A DNA stretch of 64,000 nucleotides from an uncultured Craurococcus sp. (GCA_902805545.1 CADCTD010000002.1:25124-89123), one strand, 5' to 3'. Shown: positions 36,652-44,095, numbered from the stretch's first letter. The notes: a model not told the origin generated them from the letters alone. Program-made: numbers and translations.

Positions 36652-37044
36652 ATGAGCGACGACCCCATCTTCCGCCCCAACCCCTTCCTGCAGACCGGGC
36701 TCTCGGTGCGGATCATGGACCTGTCGGGTGCCAATGGCTCCGAGCCGGTCGAGACCGTGACCGGCTTCCGCACCCTCGAGCATGCCAATGCCTTCGCCCG
36801 GCGCTACGTGCGGGACAGCCTGGAGCGGTCGCGCACCGCCGGCATGACGGCGGAGGAGGTGATCGCGAGCTGGTTCGCCTTCGGCGAGGATGCCGAGGTG
36901 CAGGGCGGCGGCGAGCAGGCCTGGACCAGCGCCACCGAGCTCGCCGACTTCGCCGCCCAGCCGGTGCGCGATGCCGAGGACCGCAACTGGCGCGCCCTCG
37001 ACCCGCGCCGCGACGAGGACGATGCCGAAGAGGAGGAAGGGTGA
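36652..37044 (+). CDS. Hypothetical acidic protein, coupled to the gltX cluster
   Basis: A 130-residue cytosolic protein with no signal or membrane segment. Residues 15-65 (RIMDLSGANGSEPV, then GFRTLEHANAFARRYVRDSLE) look like a compact alpha/beta domain, residues 66-110 are acidic, and the tail is poly-acidic (RRDEDDAEEEEG). I do not recognise the family. Its stop overlaps the GTG of the next gene (GTGA), which in turn overlaps gltX, giving a three-gene coupled unit. Confidence 0.65.
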   Translation: MSDDPIFRPNPFLQTGLSVRIMDLSGANGSEPVETVTGFRTLEHANAFARRYVRDSLERSRTAGMTAEEVIASWFAFGEDAEVQGGGEQAWTSATELADFAAQPVRDAEDRNWRALDPRRDEDDAEEEEG

Positions 37045-37334
37045 GGCTTCACGCCGTCCGCTGTCGGGATTATGGCGATCCGGATGGGGAATGGACGATG
37101 AAGGGCTTCGCCGGCGCGGGGGCTGCGCGCCGCGCCATCCGCGCCCGGATCGAGGATATGCGGGCCGGAATGGGCCCTGCCGAGGAATTGGAAGAGATGT
37201 ATCGCAGCTTCGGCGACCACGCCCGCGCCAGCGGCCCCCATCAGGAGGCCTGGGCCGCGCCGTGCATCGCCAACCCCACCTGCCGCCGGGCCGGGATCGG
37301 CACCCTGGCGCCCGCGTCGCGGGCGTGCGCATGA
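37041..37334 (+). CDS. Hypothetical protein, coupled to gltX
   Basis: A 97-residue frame from GTG 37041 that overlaps the upstream stop and ends inside the gltX start (ATGA). Residues 20-55 (MKGFAGAGAARRAIRARIED) are basic and helical; the C-terminal part has two Cys (CIANPTCRRAG, and ACA at the end). No family is recognised. Overlap on both sides and good codon usage make it a likely real gene, although its role is unknown. Confidence 0.55.
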   Translation: MRLHAVRCRDYGDPDGEWTMKGFAGAGAARRAIRARIEDMRAGMGPAEELEEMYRSFGDHARASGPHQEAWAAPCIANPTCRRAGIGTLAPASRACA

Positions 37335-38677
37335 AGCTCCGCTTCGCGCCCTCGCCGACCGGGCTGCTGCATGTCGGCAATGCCCGCGCCGCCTTGGTGA
37401 ACTGGCTCTTCGCCCGGCAGCGCGGCGGCAGCGTGCTGCTGCGGCTCGACGATACCGACCTCGAGCGCTCCAAGGCCGAATATGCCGAAGCGCTGCAGGA
37501 GGACCTCCGCTGGCTCGGCCTCGACTGGGATGAGAGCTTCCGCCAGTCCGACCGCCTGCCGCTCTATGCCGCGGCGGCCGAGCGGCTGAAGGCCTCCGGC
37601 CACCTCTACCCCTGCTTCGAGAGCGAGGAGGAGCTGCGCTACAAGCGGGAGCTCCGGCTCAAGCAGGGCCGCCCGCCGCTCTACGACCGCGGCGCCCTCA
37701 AGATGACGCCGGAGCAGTACGAGCGGGCGCTGGCCAATGGCAAGCGGCCCTACTGGCGCTTCAAGCTCAGCGGCCTCCAGCGCGAATGGGCGGATGGCGT
37801 GCTCGGGCGGCGCGCGGTGAAGCTCTCCAGCCTCTCCGACCCGGTGCTGGTCCGCGCCGACGGCTCGCCGCTCTACACCTTCACCTCGGTGGTGGACGAC
37901 CTCGAGAGCCGCGTCACCCACATCATCCGCGGCGAGGACCATGTCACCAATACCGGCGTCCAGCTCGATATCTGGGAGGCGCTGGCCAGACGGGACGATC
38001 TCCGGCCGGAGGCGCTCTCCTTCGCCCATCTGCCGCTGCTGACCGATGCGGATGGCGGGCCGCTCTCGAAGCGCCTGGGTAGCCTGTCATTGCGCCAGCT
38101 CCGCCGCGACGGGGTGGAGCCGGCCGCGCTGGCTGGCTACCTCGCCGCGCTCGGCACCTCGACCGACCCGGCGCCGGGGATGCCGGCGGAGCTGGTGCCG
38201 GGCTTCGCGCTCACCGCCATCTCCCGCTCCGCGGCGCGGTTCGACGTGCAGCAGCTGCTCGCCCTGAACCGGAAGCACCTGCACGGCCTGCCCTTCGAGG
38301 CGGTGCAGGCGCAGCTGCCGGCCGGGGCGGACGAGGAGTTCTGGCTCGCCGTGCGCGGCAACCTCGACCTGCTCGGCGAGGCCAGGTCCTGGTTCGAGGT
38401 GGTGCGCGGCAGCATCGTCCCGCCGGCCCAGCCGGGGGAGGGGGAGTTCCTCCAGGCCGCCCTCGCCGCCCTGCCGCCGGAGCCCTGGGATGGCGCGACC
38501 TGGGGCGCCTGGACCGAGGCGCTGAAGCAATCCACCGGCCGCAAGGGCAAGGCGCTCTTCCTGCCGCTCCGCCTGGCGTTGACGGGCGAGGACCACGGGC
38601 CCGACCTCAAGGGCCTGCTGCCGCTGATCGGGCGGGAGCGGGCGGCGCTGCGTTTGAGGCTCGGCGTCGATGGGTGA
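37331..38677 (+). CDS. gltX: Glutamate--tRNA ligase
   Basis: A class I aminoacyl-tRNA synthetase of 448 residues. The HIGH-type motif appears as SPTGLLHVGNARAAL, followed by VLLRLDDTDLERS; THIIRGEDHVTNT lies in the catalytic domain, and the KMSKS-type loop is GPLSKRLGSLSLRQL. The C-terminal anticodon-binding domain is shorter than in E. coli GltX. Alphaproteobacteria often carry two GltX paralogues; which one this is cannot be told from a single copy. It starts within the stop of the upstream gene. About 90 bases downstream is the cysS leader. Confidence 0.92.
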   Translation: MKLRFAPSPTGLLHVGNARAALVNWLFARQRGGSVLLRLDDTDLERSKAEYAEALQEDLRWLGLDWDESFRQSDRLPLYAAAAERLKASGHLYPCFESEEELRYKRELRLKQGRPPLYDRGALKMTPEQYERALANGKRPYWRFKLSGLQREWADGVLGRRAVKLSSLSDPVLVRADGSPLYTFTSVVDDLESRVTHIIRGEDHVTNTGVQLDIWEALARRDDLRPEALSFAHLPLLTDADGGPLSKRLGSLSLRQLRRDGVEPAALAGYLAALGTSTDPAPGMPAELVPGFALTAISRSAARFDVQQLLALNRKHLHGLPFEAVQAQLPAGADEEFWLAVRGNLDLLGEARSWFEVVRGSIVPPAQPGEGEFLQAALAALPPEPWDGATWGAWTEALKQSTGRKGKALFLPLRLALTGEDHGPDLKGLLPLIGRERAALRLRLGVDG

Positions 38678-38695
38678 GGGGTGCCGTCGCCCGCA

Positions 38696-38710
38696 GGCCC
38701 CGATCGGGCC
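38696..38710 (+). terminator. Short GC hairpin after gltX
   Basis: GGCCC-CGATC-GGGCC forms a 5-bp stem 18 bases downstream of the gltX stop and 20 bases before the cysS leader promoter. There is no U-run, so termination is weakly supported. Confidence 0.3.
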
Positions 38711-38730
38711 GTGACGCAACGCGCCGGGGG

Positions 38731-38760
38731 TTGAGCTTTCGGCCGCGACCTGCCTAGAAT
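38731..38760 (+). promoter_or_regulatory. Sigma70-type promoter of the cysS leader
   Basis: TTGAGC (38731-38736) and TAGAAT (38755-38760) are separated by 18 bases, a good match to TTGACA-N17-TATAAT. The expected start point, 6-8 bases after the -10, falls at or next to the A of the leader-peptide ATG (38768), so the leader mRNA would be leaderless. Confidence 0.55.
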
Positions 38761-38767
38761 GTCAGCC

Positions 38768-38797
38768 ATGTTCGAGGCCTGTCGCTGCCGCTGCTGA
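38768..38797 (+). CDS. Cysteine-codon leader peptide of cysS
   Basis: A 9-residue frame, MFEACRCRC then TGA, lying 55 bases upstream of cysS. Three of its last five codons are Cys and alternate with Arg. There is no Shine-Dalgarno sequence, but the predicted transcription start coincides with the ATG, which fits leaderless initiation. A hairpin starts 11 bases after the stop codon. Stalling on Cys codons when Cys-tRNA is low would sense exactly the product of CysS, as in classical ribosome-mediated attenuation; Cys-codon leader peptides, some leaderless, are known from mycobacteria. The peptide itself is probably not functional. Confidence 0.65.
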   Translation: MFEACRCRC

Positions 38798-38808
38798 ACC
38801 ATTCCCGC

Positions 38809-38838
38809 CCGCGGGCCCGGCCCGCGGTTTCAGCCGCG
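38809..38838 (+). terminator. Attenuator-like competing hairpins before cysS
   Basis: CCGCGGGC-CCG-GCCCGCGG (38809-38827) is a perfect 8-bp stem followed by TTT. Its 3' arm end CGCGG (38823-38827) can instead pair with CCGCG (38834-38838) across the loop TTTCAG. The two stems are mutually exclusive, as expected for an attenuator read by the upstream Cys leader peptide. The T-run is only three bases, so the switch could also act through Rho or translation initiation. Confidence 0.5.
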
Positions 38839-38852
38839 TGACCTTTGCGACG

Positions 38853-40292
38853 ATGGACCCCCCGATGACCCAGCTCCACCTGCACAACAGCCTGACGCGC
38901 GCGAAGGAGGAATTCGCGCCGATCGACCCCGGCCATGCGCGCCTCTATGTCTGCGGGCCGACGGTCTACGACCTGGCGCATCTCGGCAATGCGCGGCCTG
39001 TGGTGGTCTTCGACACGCTTGCGCGGCTGCTGCGGCGGCTCTATCCGCGCGTCACCTATGTCCGCAACATCACCGATGTGGACGACAAGATCAACGCGCG
39101 CGCAGCCGAGAGCGGCGAGCCGATCGCGGCCATCACCGCCCGCACCGTCGCCGATTTCCACGCCGACATGGCCGCCCTCGGCGCCCTGCCGCCCGATGCG
39201 GAGCCGCGCGCCACGCAATCCATCGCGCCGATGATCGCGCTCATCGAGCGGCTGATCGACCGTGGCCATGCCTATGCGGCCGAGGGGCATGTGCTGTTCA
39301 GCGTGCCCTCCTTCCCGGACTACGGCGCGCTCTCCGGCCGCAGCCCGGACGAGCTGGTCGCCGGCGCCCGGGTGGACGTCGCCCCCTACAAGCGCGACCC
39401 GGGCGATTTCGTGCTGTGGAAGCCCTCGGACGCGGCGACGCCGGGCTGGGACAGCCCCTGGGGCCGCGGCCGGCCGGGCTGGCATATCGAGTGCTCCGCC
39501 ATGTCCTGGCAGGCGCTGGGCGAGGTCTTCGACATCCATGGCGGCGGGCATGACCTGCTCTTCCCGCACCATGAGAACGAGGTGGCGCAGAGCCGCTGCG
39601 CCTTCGGCACGCCGCGCATGGCGAATGTCTGGCTGCACAACGGCATGCTGCGCGTGAATGGCGAGAAGATGTCGAAGTCGCTCGGCAATTTCCTGACCGT
39701 GCGCGACATCCTGGCGCGAGGCGCCTGGGCCGGCGAGGCCTTCCGCCTGCTGCTGCTGCGCACGCATTACCGTGCCGATCTCGACTTCACCTTCGCCGTG
39801 CTGGAGGAGGCGAAGGCGGAGCTGGACGATGGCTACGCCATGCTCGCCCGCACCGTCGCCCCGGCGGATGGGCATGAGGCGACGCGGGAAGCGATGGTCG
39901 ATTGGGCGATCGAGCCGCTGCTCGACGACCTCAACACGCCGCTGGCGCTGGCCCGGCTGCGCGACCTCCGCACGCTCGAGAATGTGGCGAGCGTCGGCGG
40001 CAGCGCGACCTCGGTCCTCCACCGCATCGGCAAGCCCTGGCCGGTGGTGGCCGGCCTCGCCGCGGAGGCCTTCCGCGAGGTCGCTGCGCTGCTCGGCCTG
40101 CACCCCTCCGACCCCGAGGCCTGGCTGCGCGGCGGCGAGGATACGGGCTGGGTGGAGCAGGCCATCGCCGACCGCCTCGCGGCCCGAAAGGCGCGGGACT
40201 TCGCCGAGGCCGATCGCATCCGCGACGATCTGAAGGCCAGGGGCATCCTGCTGGAGGATGGCCCGCAGGGCACGAGCTGGCGGCGGGCGTGA
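38853..40292 (+). CDS. cysS: Cysteine--tRNA ligase
   Basis: Class I aminoacyl-tRNA synthetase charging tRNA-Cys. The 479-residue protein shows zinc/HIGH region YVCGPTVYDLAHLGNAR, NITDVDDKI, GWHIECSAMSWQ and HGGGHDLLFPHHENE (zinc ligands), the KMSKS loop GEKMSKSLGNF, and a DALR-like anticodon domain. The ORF track begins at a GTG (38838); I take ATG 38853, but the ATG at 38865 (MTQLHLHNSL) is equally plausible since neither has a strong ribosome site. The upstream leader peptide and hairpins suggest control by cysteine or Cys-tRNA supply. Confidence 0.95.
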   Translation: MDPPMTQLHLHNSLTRAKEEFAPIDPGHARLYVCGPTVYDLAHLGNARPVVVFDTLARLLRRLYPRVTYVRNITDVDDKINARAAESGEPIAAITARTVADFHADMAALGALPPDAEPRATQSIAPMIALIERLIDRGHAYAAEGHVLFSVPSFPDYGALSGRSPDELVAGARVDVAPYKRDPGDFVLWKPSDAATPGWDSPWGRGRPGWHIECSAMSWQALGEVFDIHGGGHDLLFPHHENEVAQSRCAFGTPRMANVWLHNGMLRVNGEKMSKSLGNFLTVRDILARGAWAGEAFRLLLLRTHYRADLDFTFAVLEEAKAELDDGYAMLARTVAPADGHEATREAMVDWAIEPLLDDLNTPLALARLRDLRTLENVASVGGSATSVLHRIGKPWPVVAGLAAEAFREVAALLGLHPSDPEAWLRGGEDTGWVEQAIADRLAARKARDFAEADRIRDDLKARGILLEDGPQGTSWRRA

Positions 40293-40337
40293 CCGGGCCC
40301 GCTGACCGCAGGGCACCGGAGGTCTGACTTGGACCCG

Positions 40338-41441
40338 ATGGCATTGACCGCCGAGGACTGGATGGATGCGCTGAAGCGCATCGCCCTGACCGACCCGAAG
40401 CGCGCCTGGTTCCGCGCCCATCTCGACGCGCCGGGCTGCACCGCGACCGAGGCCGCCCTTGCCGAGGCCGCGGGCCAGCCCATCGCCGAATACCGGGCGC
40501 TGGCCGCCGAACTCGCCGCGGCGCTCGAGACCGACCTGCCGCCGGAGCCGCTGGCCCTCCTGGCCGAGCCGGCGGAGGAGGGGGCCTGGCGCCTCCACGT
40601 CCCGCTCGCCTTCGCCCTCGGCATCCACCGCGTCGTCCCCGATGCCTGGACCCGCGGCGGCAAGCCGGCGGCGAAGCTGCAGCCGGCGCCGGGCGAGAGC
40701 CCCGTCGTCGTCCTCGTCCGCCCGCAACTGGCCGAGAATATCGGTACGACGGCGCGGGCGATGGCGAATGGCGGGCTCTTCCACCTGCGCCTCGTCGCCC
40801 CGCGCGATGGTTGGCCGCAGGACCGCGCCTGGCGCACCGCCTCGGGCGCGGATGCGATCCTCGACGCGGTCCAGGTCTTCCCAGACGTTCCAAGTGCCAT
40901 CGCCGATTGCCACCGGGTCTTCGCCACCTGCCCGCGGCCGCGCCACATGGTGAAGCCGCTGCGCACCGCCCGCGCCGCGGCCGAGGATGTGCGCGAGGTC
41001 AACGAGCGCGGTCTGCGCTGCGCCGTGCTCTTCGGGCCGGAGCGCGCGGGGCTCGAGGCCGACGACATGGCCCATGCCGACACGCTGGTCCGCTACCCGC
41101 TGAACCCGGCGCATATGTCGCTGAACCTCGCCCAGGCGGTGATGATCTTCGCCTATGAATGGTGGACGGCACGCGAGACGACGCCGCCCCGCCGCCTCGT
41201 CACCAACGGCACGCCGGTGGCCAGCAAGGGGCTGCTCGAGGCCTTCCTCGACCGGCTGGTCAGCGAGCTCGACGCATCGGGCTTCCTCGAGCCGGAGAAG
41301 AAGCGGGCGAACATGGTCCGCAACCTGCGCCACTGGTTCGAGCGCGGCGAGGTGACGGAACAGGAGCTCCGCACCCTGCATGGCGTGGTGACGGAGCTCT
41401 CCCAGGGGCGGATGCGGCGGGGGCGGCCGGATCTCGACTAG
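40338..41441 (+). CDS. TrmJ/TrmH-type SPOUT RNA methyltransferase with extra N-terminal domain
   Basis: A 367-residue protein. Residues 122-285 are the SPOUT (SpoU) domain: VVVLVRPQLAENIGTTARAM (motif 1 with the catalytic Arg region), RCAVLFGPERAGLEADDM (motif 2) and YPLNPAHMSLNLAQAV (motif 3, the knot). The C-terminal helical part (KRANMVRNLRHWFERG) is as in TrmJ, which 2'-O-methylates tRNA position 32. The first 120 residues are unusual: TrmJ normally starts directly with the SPOUT domain. This N-terminal part (TEAALAEAAGQPIAEYRALA, GAWRLHVPLAFAL) looks like a small winged-helix-like reader. ATG 40338 is preferred to the TTG at 40329. It follows cysS by 45 bases. Confidence 0.8.
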   Translation: MALTAEDWMDALKRIALTDPKRAWFRAHLDAPGCTATEAALAEAAGQPIAEYRALAAELAAALETDLPPEPLALLAEPAEEGAWRLHVPLAFALGIHRVVPDAWTRGGKPAAKLQPAPGESPVVVLVRPQLAENIGTTARAMANGGLFHLRLVAPRDGWPQDRAWRTASGADAILDAVQVFPDVPSAIADCHRVFATCPRPRHMVKPLRTARAAAEDVREVNERGLRCAVLFGPERAGLEADDMAHADTLVRYPLNPAHMSLNLAQAVMIFAYEWWTARETTPPRRLVTNGTPVASKGLLEAFLDRLVSELDASGFLEPEKKRANMVRNLRHWFERGEVTEQELRTLHGVVTELSQGRMRRGRPDLD

Positions 41442-41986
41442 ATCGGTCTGCCCTCGCTCAGCGCCCAGTCGTCGCCCATCAGCACGTTGCTCGGCAGCGT
41501 CTTGTCGAGGACCTTCCATGCCGCCTCGGCGCCGGCCACCGGCAAGCCCTTCGGGTCCAGCAGCCCGACCTGCACCAGCACCGAGGCCTGGTCCCAGTAG
41601 ATGTGCTCGTGCACCAGCTTGTCGCCCTGGAACTGGACGATGGCGACCAGCGCCACCTCCACCTTCCGCCCCGTCGGCGGGATGCCGGGCAGCATCCAGT
41701 CGATGCCGGAGGTATGGGTGAAGCGGAACAGCATCTCGTCGACGATGCTGCTCTCGCCGACGGTGCGGCTGATCGGCATCAGCTCCGTATCCGGCGGGTT
41801 GGCGCCGATGAAGTGGTACCGGTAGAAGCGCTTGAGCTGGTCGTGGCCGACGCCGCCGGTCATGGTCGGGACGTGGTTCACATAAGGCTCGGACACCATG
41901 GAGGCCATGGTCGCCTCCACGTCGCGGGTCTCGAATTCGTAACGGCAATGCGCTTCCCAGAGCGCGACGAGGTCATGGCCGGGCAT
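41438..41986 (-). CDS. SnoaL/NTF2-like protein
   Basis: A 182-residue single-domain protein. YEFETRDVEATMASM, then YVNHVPTMTGG and FRFTHTSGIDWMLPGI have the spacing of NTF2-fold SnoaL-like proteins, which include polyketide cyclases, ketosteroid isomerase-like enzymes and stress proteins. The WxQAxVLVQVGLLDP tail is reminiscent of the SnoaL domains found next to carboxymethylenebutenolidases. The reaction cannot be told. It overlaps the convergent methyltransferase gene by 4 bases. Confidence 0.7.
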   Translation of the reverse strand: MPGHDLVALWEAHCRYEFETRDVEATMASMVSEPYVNHVPTMTGGVGHDQLKRFYRYHFIGANPPDTELMPISRTVGESSIVDEMLFRFTHTSGIDWMLPGIPPTGRKVEVALVAIVQFQGDKLVHEHIYWDQASVLVQVGLLDPKGLPVAGAEAAWKVLDKTLPSNVLMGDDWALSEGRPI

Positions 41987-42036
41987 CGGTCTGCCTTTCC
42001 GGTTCGCTGGGCGGCAGCGAAGCAGAGGGCGGCACC

Positions 42037-42612
42037 TCAGGGAAGCCTCAACCCCTTGAGCAGGAGTGCCAGCACCGCCTCGAGCGCCGCCGCCCGGTCG
42101 GGCCCGCCCCCTGCGGTGCGGACCATATGGGGGTGGTGGAAGGCGCTCGTGGCGGCCAGCACCGCGCGCGCCAGCGCCCCGGCCTCGCCGGCGAAGCTGC
42201 CCTCCGCCACGCCCTCGGCCAGGATGTGCGCGAGCTGGCCGTGCAGCTCCGCGAGGTGCCGCTCGACGGCGCCGCGATGCGCTTCCGCCAGGGCCTCATA
42301 GGCGGCGAAGAGCTCAGGCTCGGCCAGGATCTTGGCCTCCTTGGCGGCGGCCAGGGCGCGCACCCAGCCCGCCAGCCGCTCCGGTGCCGGGTCCGGCTGC
42401 TGGGCGACCGCGGCCAGCGGGGTCGAGACCGACCCCAGCCAGCGCTCCACCACCGCCTCCCGCAGCGCCTCCTTGCTCGGGAAGTGGCGGTAGAGGTTGG
42501 CATGGCTCATGCCGAGGGCCCGGGCGACATCCACCACCGAAACCTTGGCCGGTCCGTGGCGGCGGATGAGCGCCTCGCAGGCATCGAGGATGCGGTCGCG
42601 GATGGGCTCCAT
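42037..42612 (-). CDS. TetR family transcriptional regulator
   Basis: A 191-residue repressor-type protein. The N-terminal helix-turn-helix is clear (ILDACEALIRRHG, VVDVARALGMSHANLYRHF, SKEALREAVVERW), followed by an all-helical ligand domain. ATG 42612 gives the usual short N-terminus; the ORF-track start at 42723 lies inside the aldo/keto reductase gene. It is 10 bases downstream of that gene and so presumably regulates its own operon, perhaps through the 22-base inverted repeat at 43675. Confidence 0.9.
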   Translation of the reverse strand: MEPIRDRILDACEALIRRHGPAKVSVVDVARALGMSHANLYRHFPSKEALREAVVERWLGSVSTPLAAVAQQPDPAPERLAGWVRALAAAKEAKILAEPELFAAYEALAEAHRGAVERHLAELHGQLAHILAEGVAEGSFAGEAGALARAVLAATSAFHHPHMVRTAGGGPDRAAALEAVLALLLKGLRLP

Positions 42613-42622
42613 CCGCCCCTTT

Positions 42623-43615
42623 TCAGCCCGGCCGGCGCTCGCTGTCGAGGGCCGCCATGGAATGGGCGTCGTAGCGCGCGCCGGCGACCGCCTCGGCCGG
42701 CACCGCCGCCTCCAGCCGGGCAACCTCCTCCGGCGTGAGGGCGATGTCGAGCGCGCCGAGCGCCTCCGTGAGGCGGGCCCGGCTGCGGGCGCCGACCAGC
42801 GGCACGATGTCCTCGCCCCGGTGCAGCGCCCAGGCGATGGCTAGCTGCGCCCCGGTCACGCCGCGCTCCGCCGCAAGCGCCGCGAGGGCATCGGCCAGGG
42901 CCCGGTTGCGCGCCAGGTTCTCGCCCTGCCAGCGTGGGCCCATGCTGCGGAAATCGCCCGGCCCCTTGGCCTGGCTGCCGCCGAGCAGCCCGCGCGCCAG
43001 CACGCCATAGGCGGTCATGCCGATGCCGAGCTCGCGCAGCACCGGGAGGATCTCCGCCTCGGGCCCGCGGCTCATCAGGCTGTACTCGATCTGCAGCTGG
43101 GCGATCGGATGGACGGCCGCGGCACGCCGCAGCGTCTCGGGCCCGACCTCGGAGAGGCCGATATGCCGGACGTATCCGGCCTGCACCATCTCGGCGATGG
43201 CGCCGACCGTCTCCTCGATCGGCACCGCCGGGTCGAGCCGGGCGGGCTGGTAGATGTCGACATGATCGGTGCCAAGGCGGCGCAGCGTGTAGGCCAGCGC
43301 CGTCTTCACCGCCTGGGGCCGCGCGTCGTAGCCGACGAAGCCCCCGCCCGGCTCCCGCTGGGCGCCGAACTTCACCGCGATGGCGACCTTGTCGCGCCGG
43401 CCGCCCTCGAGCGCCCGGCGCAGCAGCATCTCGTTATGCCCCATGCCGTAGAAGTCGCCGGTGTCGAGCAGGGTGACGCCGGCATCGATGGCGGCCTGGA
43501 TGGTGGCGATGCTCTCGGCCTCGTCGGCCGGGCCGTAGAAATCCGACATGCCCATGCAGCCGAGGCCGAGGGCAGAGACGCGGGGGCCTGTCCGGCCGAG
43601 TGTGCGCAGGCGCAT
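42623..43615 (-). CDS. Aldo/keto reductase
   Basis: A 330-residue NADPH-dependent reductase of the YghZ/Kv-beta-like or general AKR class with the catalytic tetrad visible: Asp in TLLDTGDFYG, Tyr in GDFYGMGHNE, Lys in IAVKFG and His in VDIYQPARLDP region where the usual LHR/LHD is QPA, so the tetrad His is replaced or shifted. The NADP pocket appears as VPLVGARSRARLTEAL. ATG 43615 follows AAGGAG by 8 bases. It is the first gene of a two-gene operon with tetR. Confidence 0.88.
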   Translation of the reverse strand: MRLRTLGRTGPRVSALGLGCMGMSDFYGPADEAESIATIQAAIDAGVTLLDTGDFYGMGHNEMLLRRALEGGRRDKVAIAVKFGAQREPGGGFVGYDARPQAVKTALAYTLRRLGTDHVDIYQPARLDPAVPIEETVGAIAEMVQAGYVRHIGLSEVGPETLRRAAAVHPIAQLQIEYSLMSRGPEAEILPVLRELGIGMTAYGVLARGLLGGSQAKGPGDFRSMGPRWQGENLARNRALADALAALAAERGVTGAQLAIAWALHRGEDIVPLVGARSRARLTEALGALDIALTPEEVARLEAAVPAEAVAGARYDAHSMAALDSERRPG

Positions 43616-43674
43616 GGTCGATCTCCTTCCGCTGGTGTGGCGGGAAGATCGCTGCGGCCTGCGGCGATTACAAG

Positions 43675-43696
43675 TGACAGATTTTGAATATTGTCA
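43675..43696. promoter_or_regulatory. Candidate TetR operator upstream of the aldo/keto reductase
   Basis: TGACA-N12-TGTCA, a perfect 5-base inverted repeat with an AT-rich centre, lies 60 bases upstream of the reductase start and abuts the stop codon of the next gene. On the minus strand it overlaps a possible promoter (ATGACA-N18-TTGTAA), so bound repressor would block polymerase. Confidence 0.4.
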
Positions 43697-43906
43697 TTAG
43701 GCCGCTGGCAGCCGGTTCGCGAGCTTGCGCGCCAGCGCATAGCCGAGCAACCCGGCGACGGGCGCCGCCGGCAACACCAGCAACCAGCCGATATGGACGT
43801 TCTGCACCACCAGGCCGAGGCCGATGCCGAGCATCAGCCCGCCGACCAGGCTGCCCACCACGCCGGCGGTCAGGCCGAGGATGAGGATTTCCGAGCGTGT
43901 CACCAT
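43697..43906 (-). CDS. Small membrane protein, two spans
   Basis: A 69-residue protein, almost entirely two hydrophobic helices (ILGLTAGVVGSLVGGLMLGI and IGWLLVLPAAPVAGLLGYAL) joined by a short loop, with a basic C-terminus. The ATG at 43906 is likelier than the ORF-track start at 43942, since the extra 12 residues add nothing hydrophobic. No family is recognised. It lies between the reductase and rpsD regions and has no strong ribosome site, so its expression is uncertain. Confidence 0.5.
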   Translation of the reverse strand: MVTRSEILILGLTAGVVGSLVGGLMLGIGLGLVVQNVHIGWLLVLPAAPVAGLLGYALARKLANRLPAA

Positions 43907-43935
43907 GGCAGCGGAATAGGCGCCGCAGGCCGGGT

Positions 43936-43964
43936 TTGACAAGCCGGCCCCCCGCTTCTATAGG
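43936..43964 (+). promoter_or_regulatory. Strong sigma70-type promoter of rpsD
   Basis: TTGACA (43936-43941) and TATAGG (43959-43964) are spaced by 17 bases, which is a near-perfect housekeeping promoter and suits a ribosomal protein gene. It predicts a 5' untranslated region of about 125 bases. Confidence 0.7.
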
Positions 43965-43989
43965 CCCGGCTCTTCCTGGGAACGTGGAC

Positions 43990-44035
43990 ACATCTTCGGG
44001 GTGTGCGCCCGCCCATGCCCGTTCGGGGCGTGGGC
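43990..44035 (+). promoter_or_regulatory. Structured rpsD leader
   Basis: Two consecutive hairpins lie in the rpsD 5' region: a small stem around CACATC/GGTGTG (about 43990-44005) and GCCCATGCCC-GTTCG-GGGCGTGGGC (44011-44035), a 10-bp stem with one wobble pair. S4 is an RNA-binding protein that autoregulates its own mRNA in enteric bacteria, so this may be an S4 target; that is inference. Confidence 0.4.
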
Positions 44036-44095
44036 CTACCGGGACAACATTGCGACGAGGGCCGCACCCGGAAACCGGGGCGGGATACCGAGCCT

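Noticed and set aside
38754-41948. 1064-residue minus-strand ORF
   Set aside because: It is antisense to cysS and the SPOUT methyltransferase gene; its translation is low-complexity His/Arg/Gly-rich as expected from a GC-rich shadow frame, and the sense genes have full family motifs.
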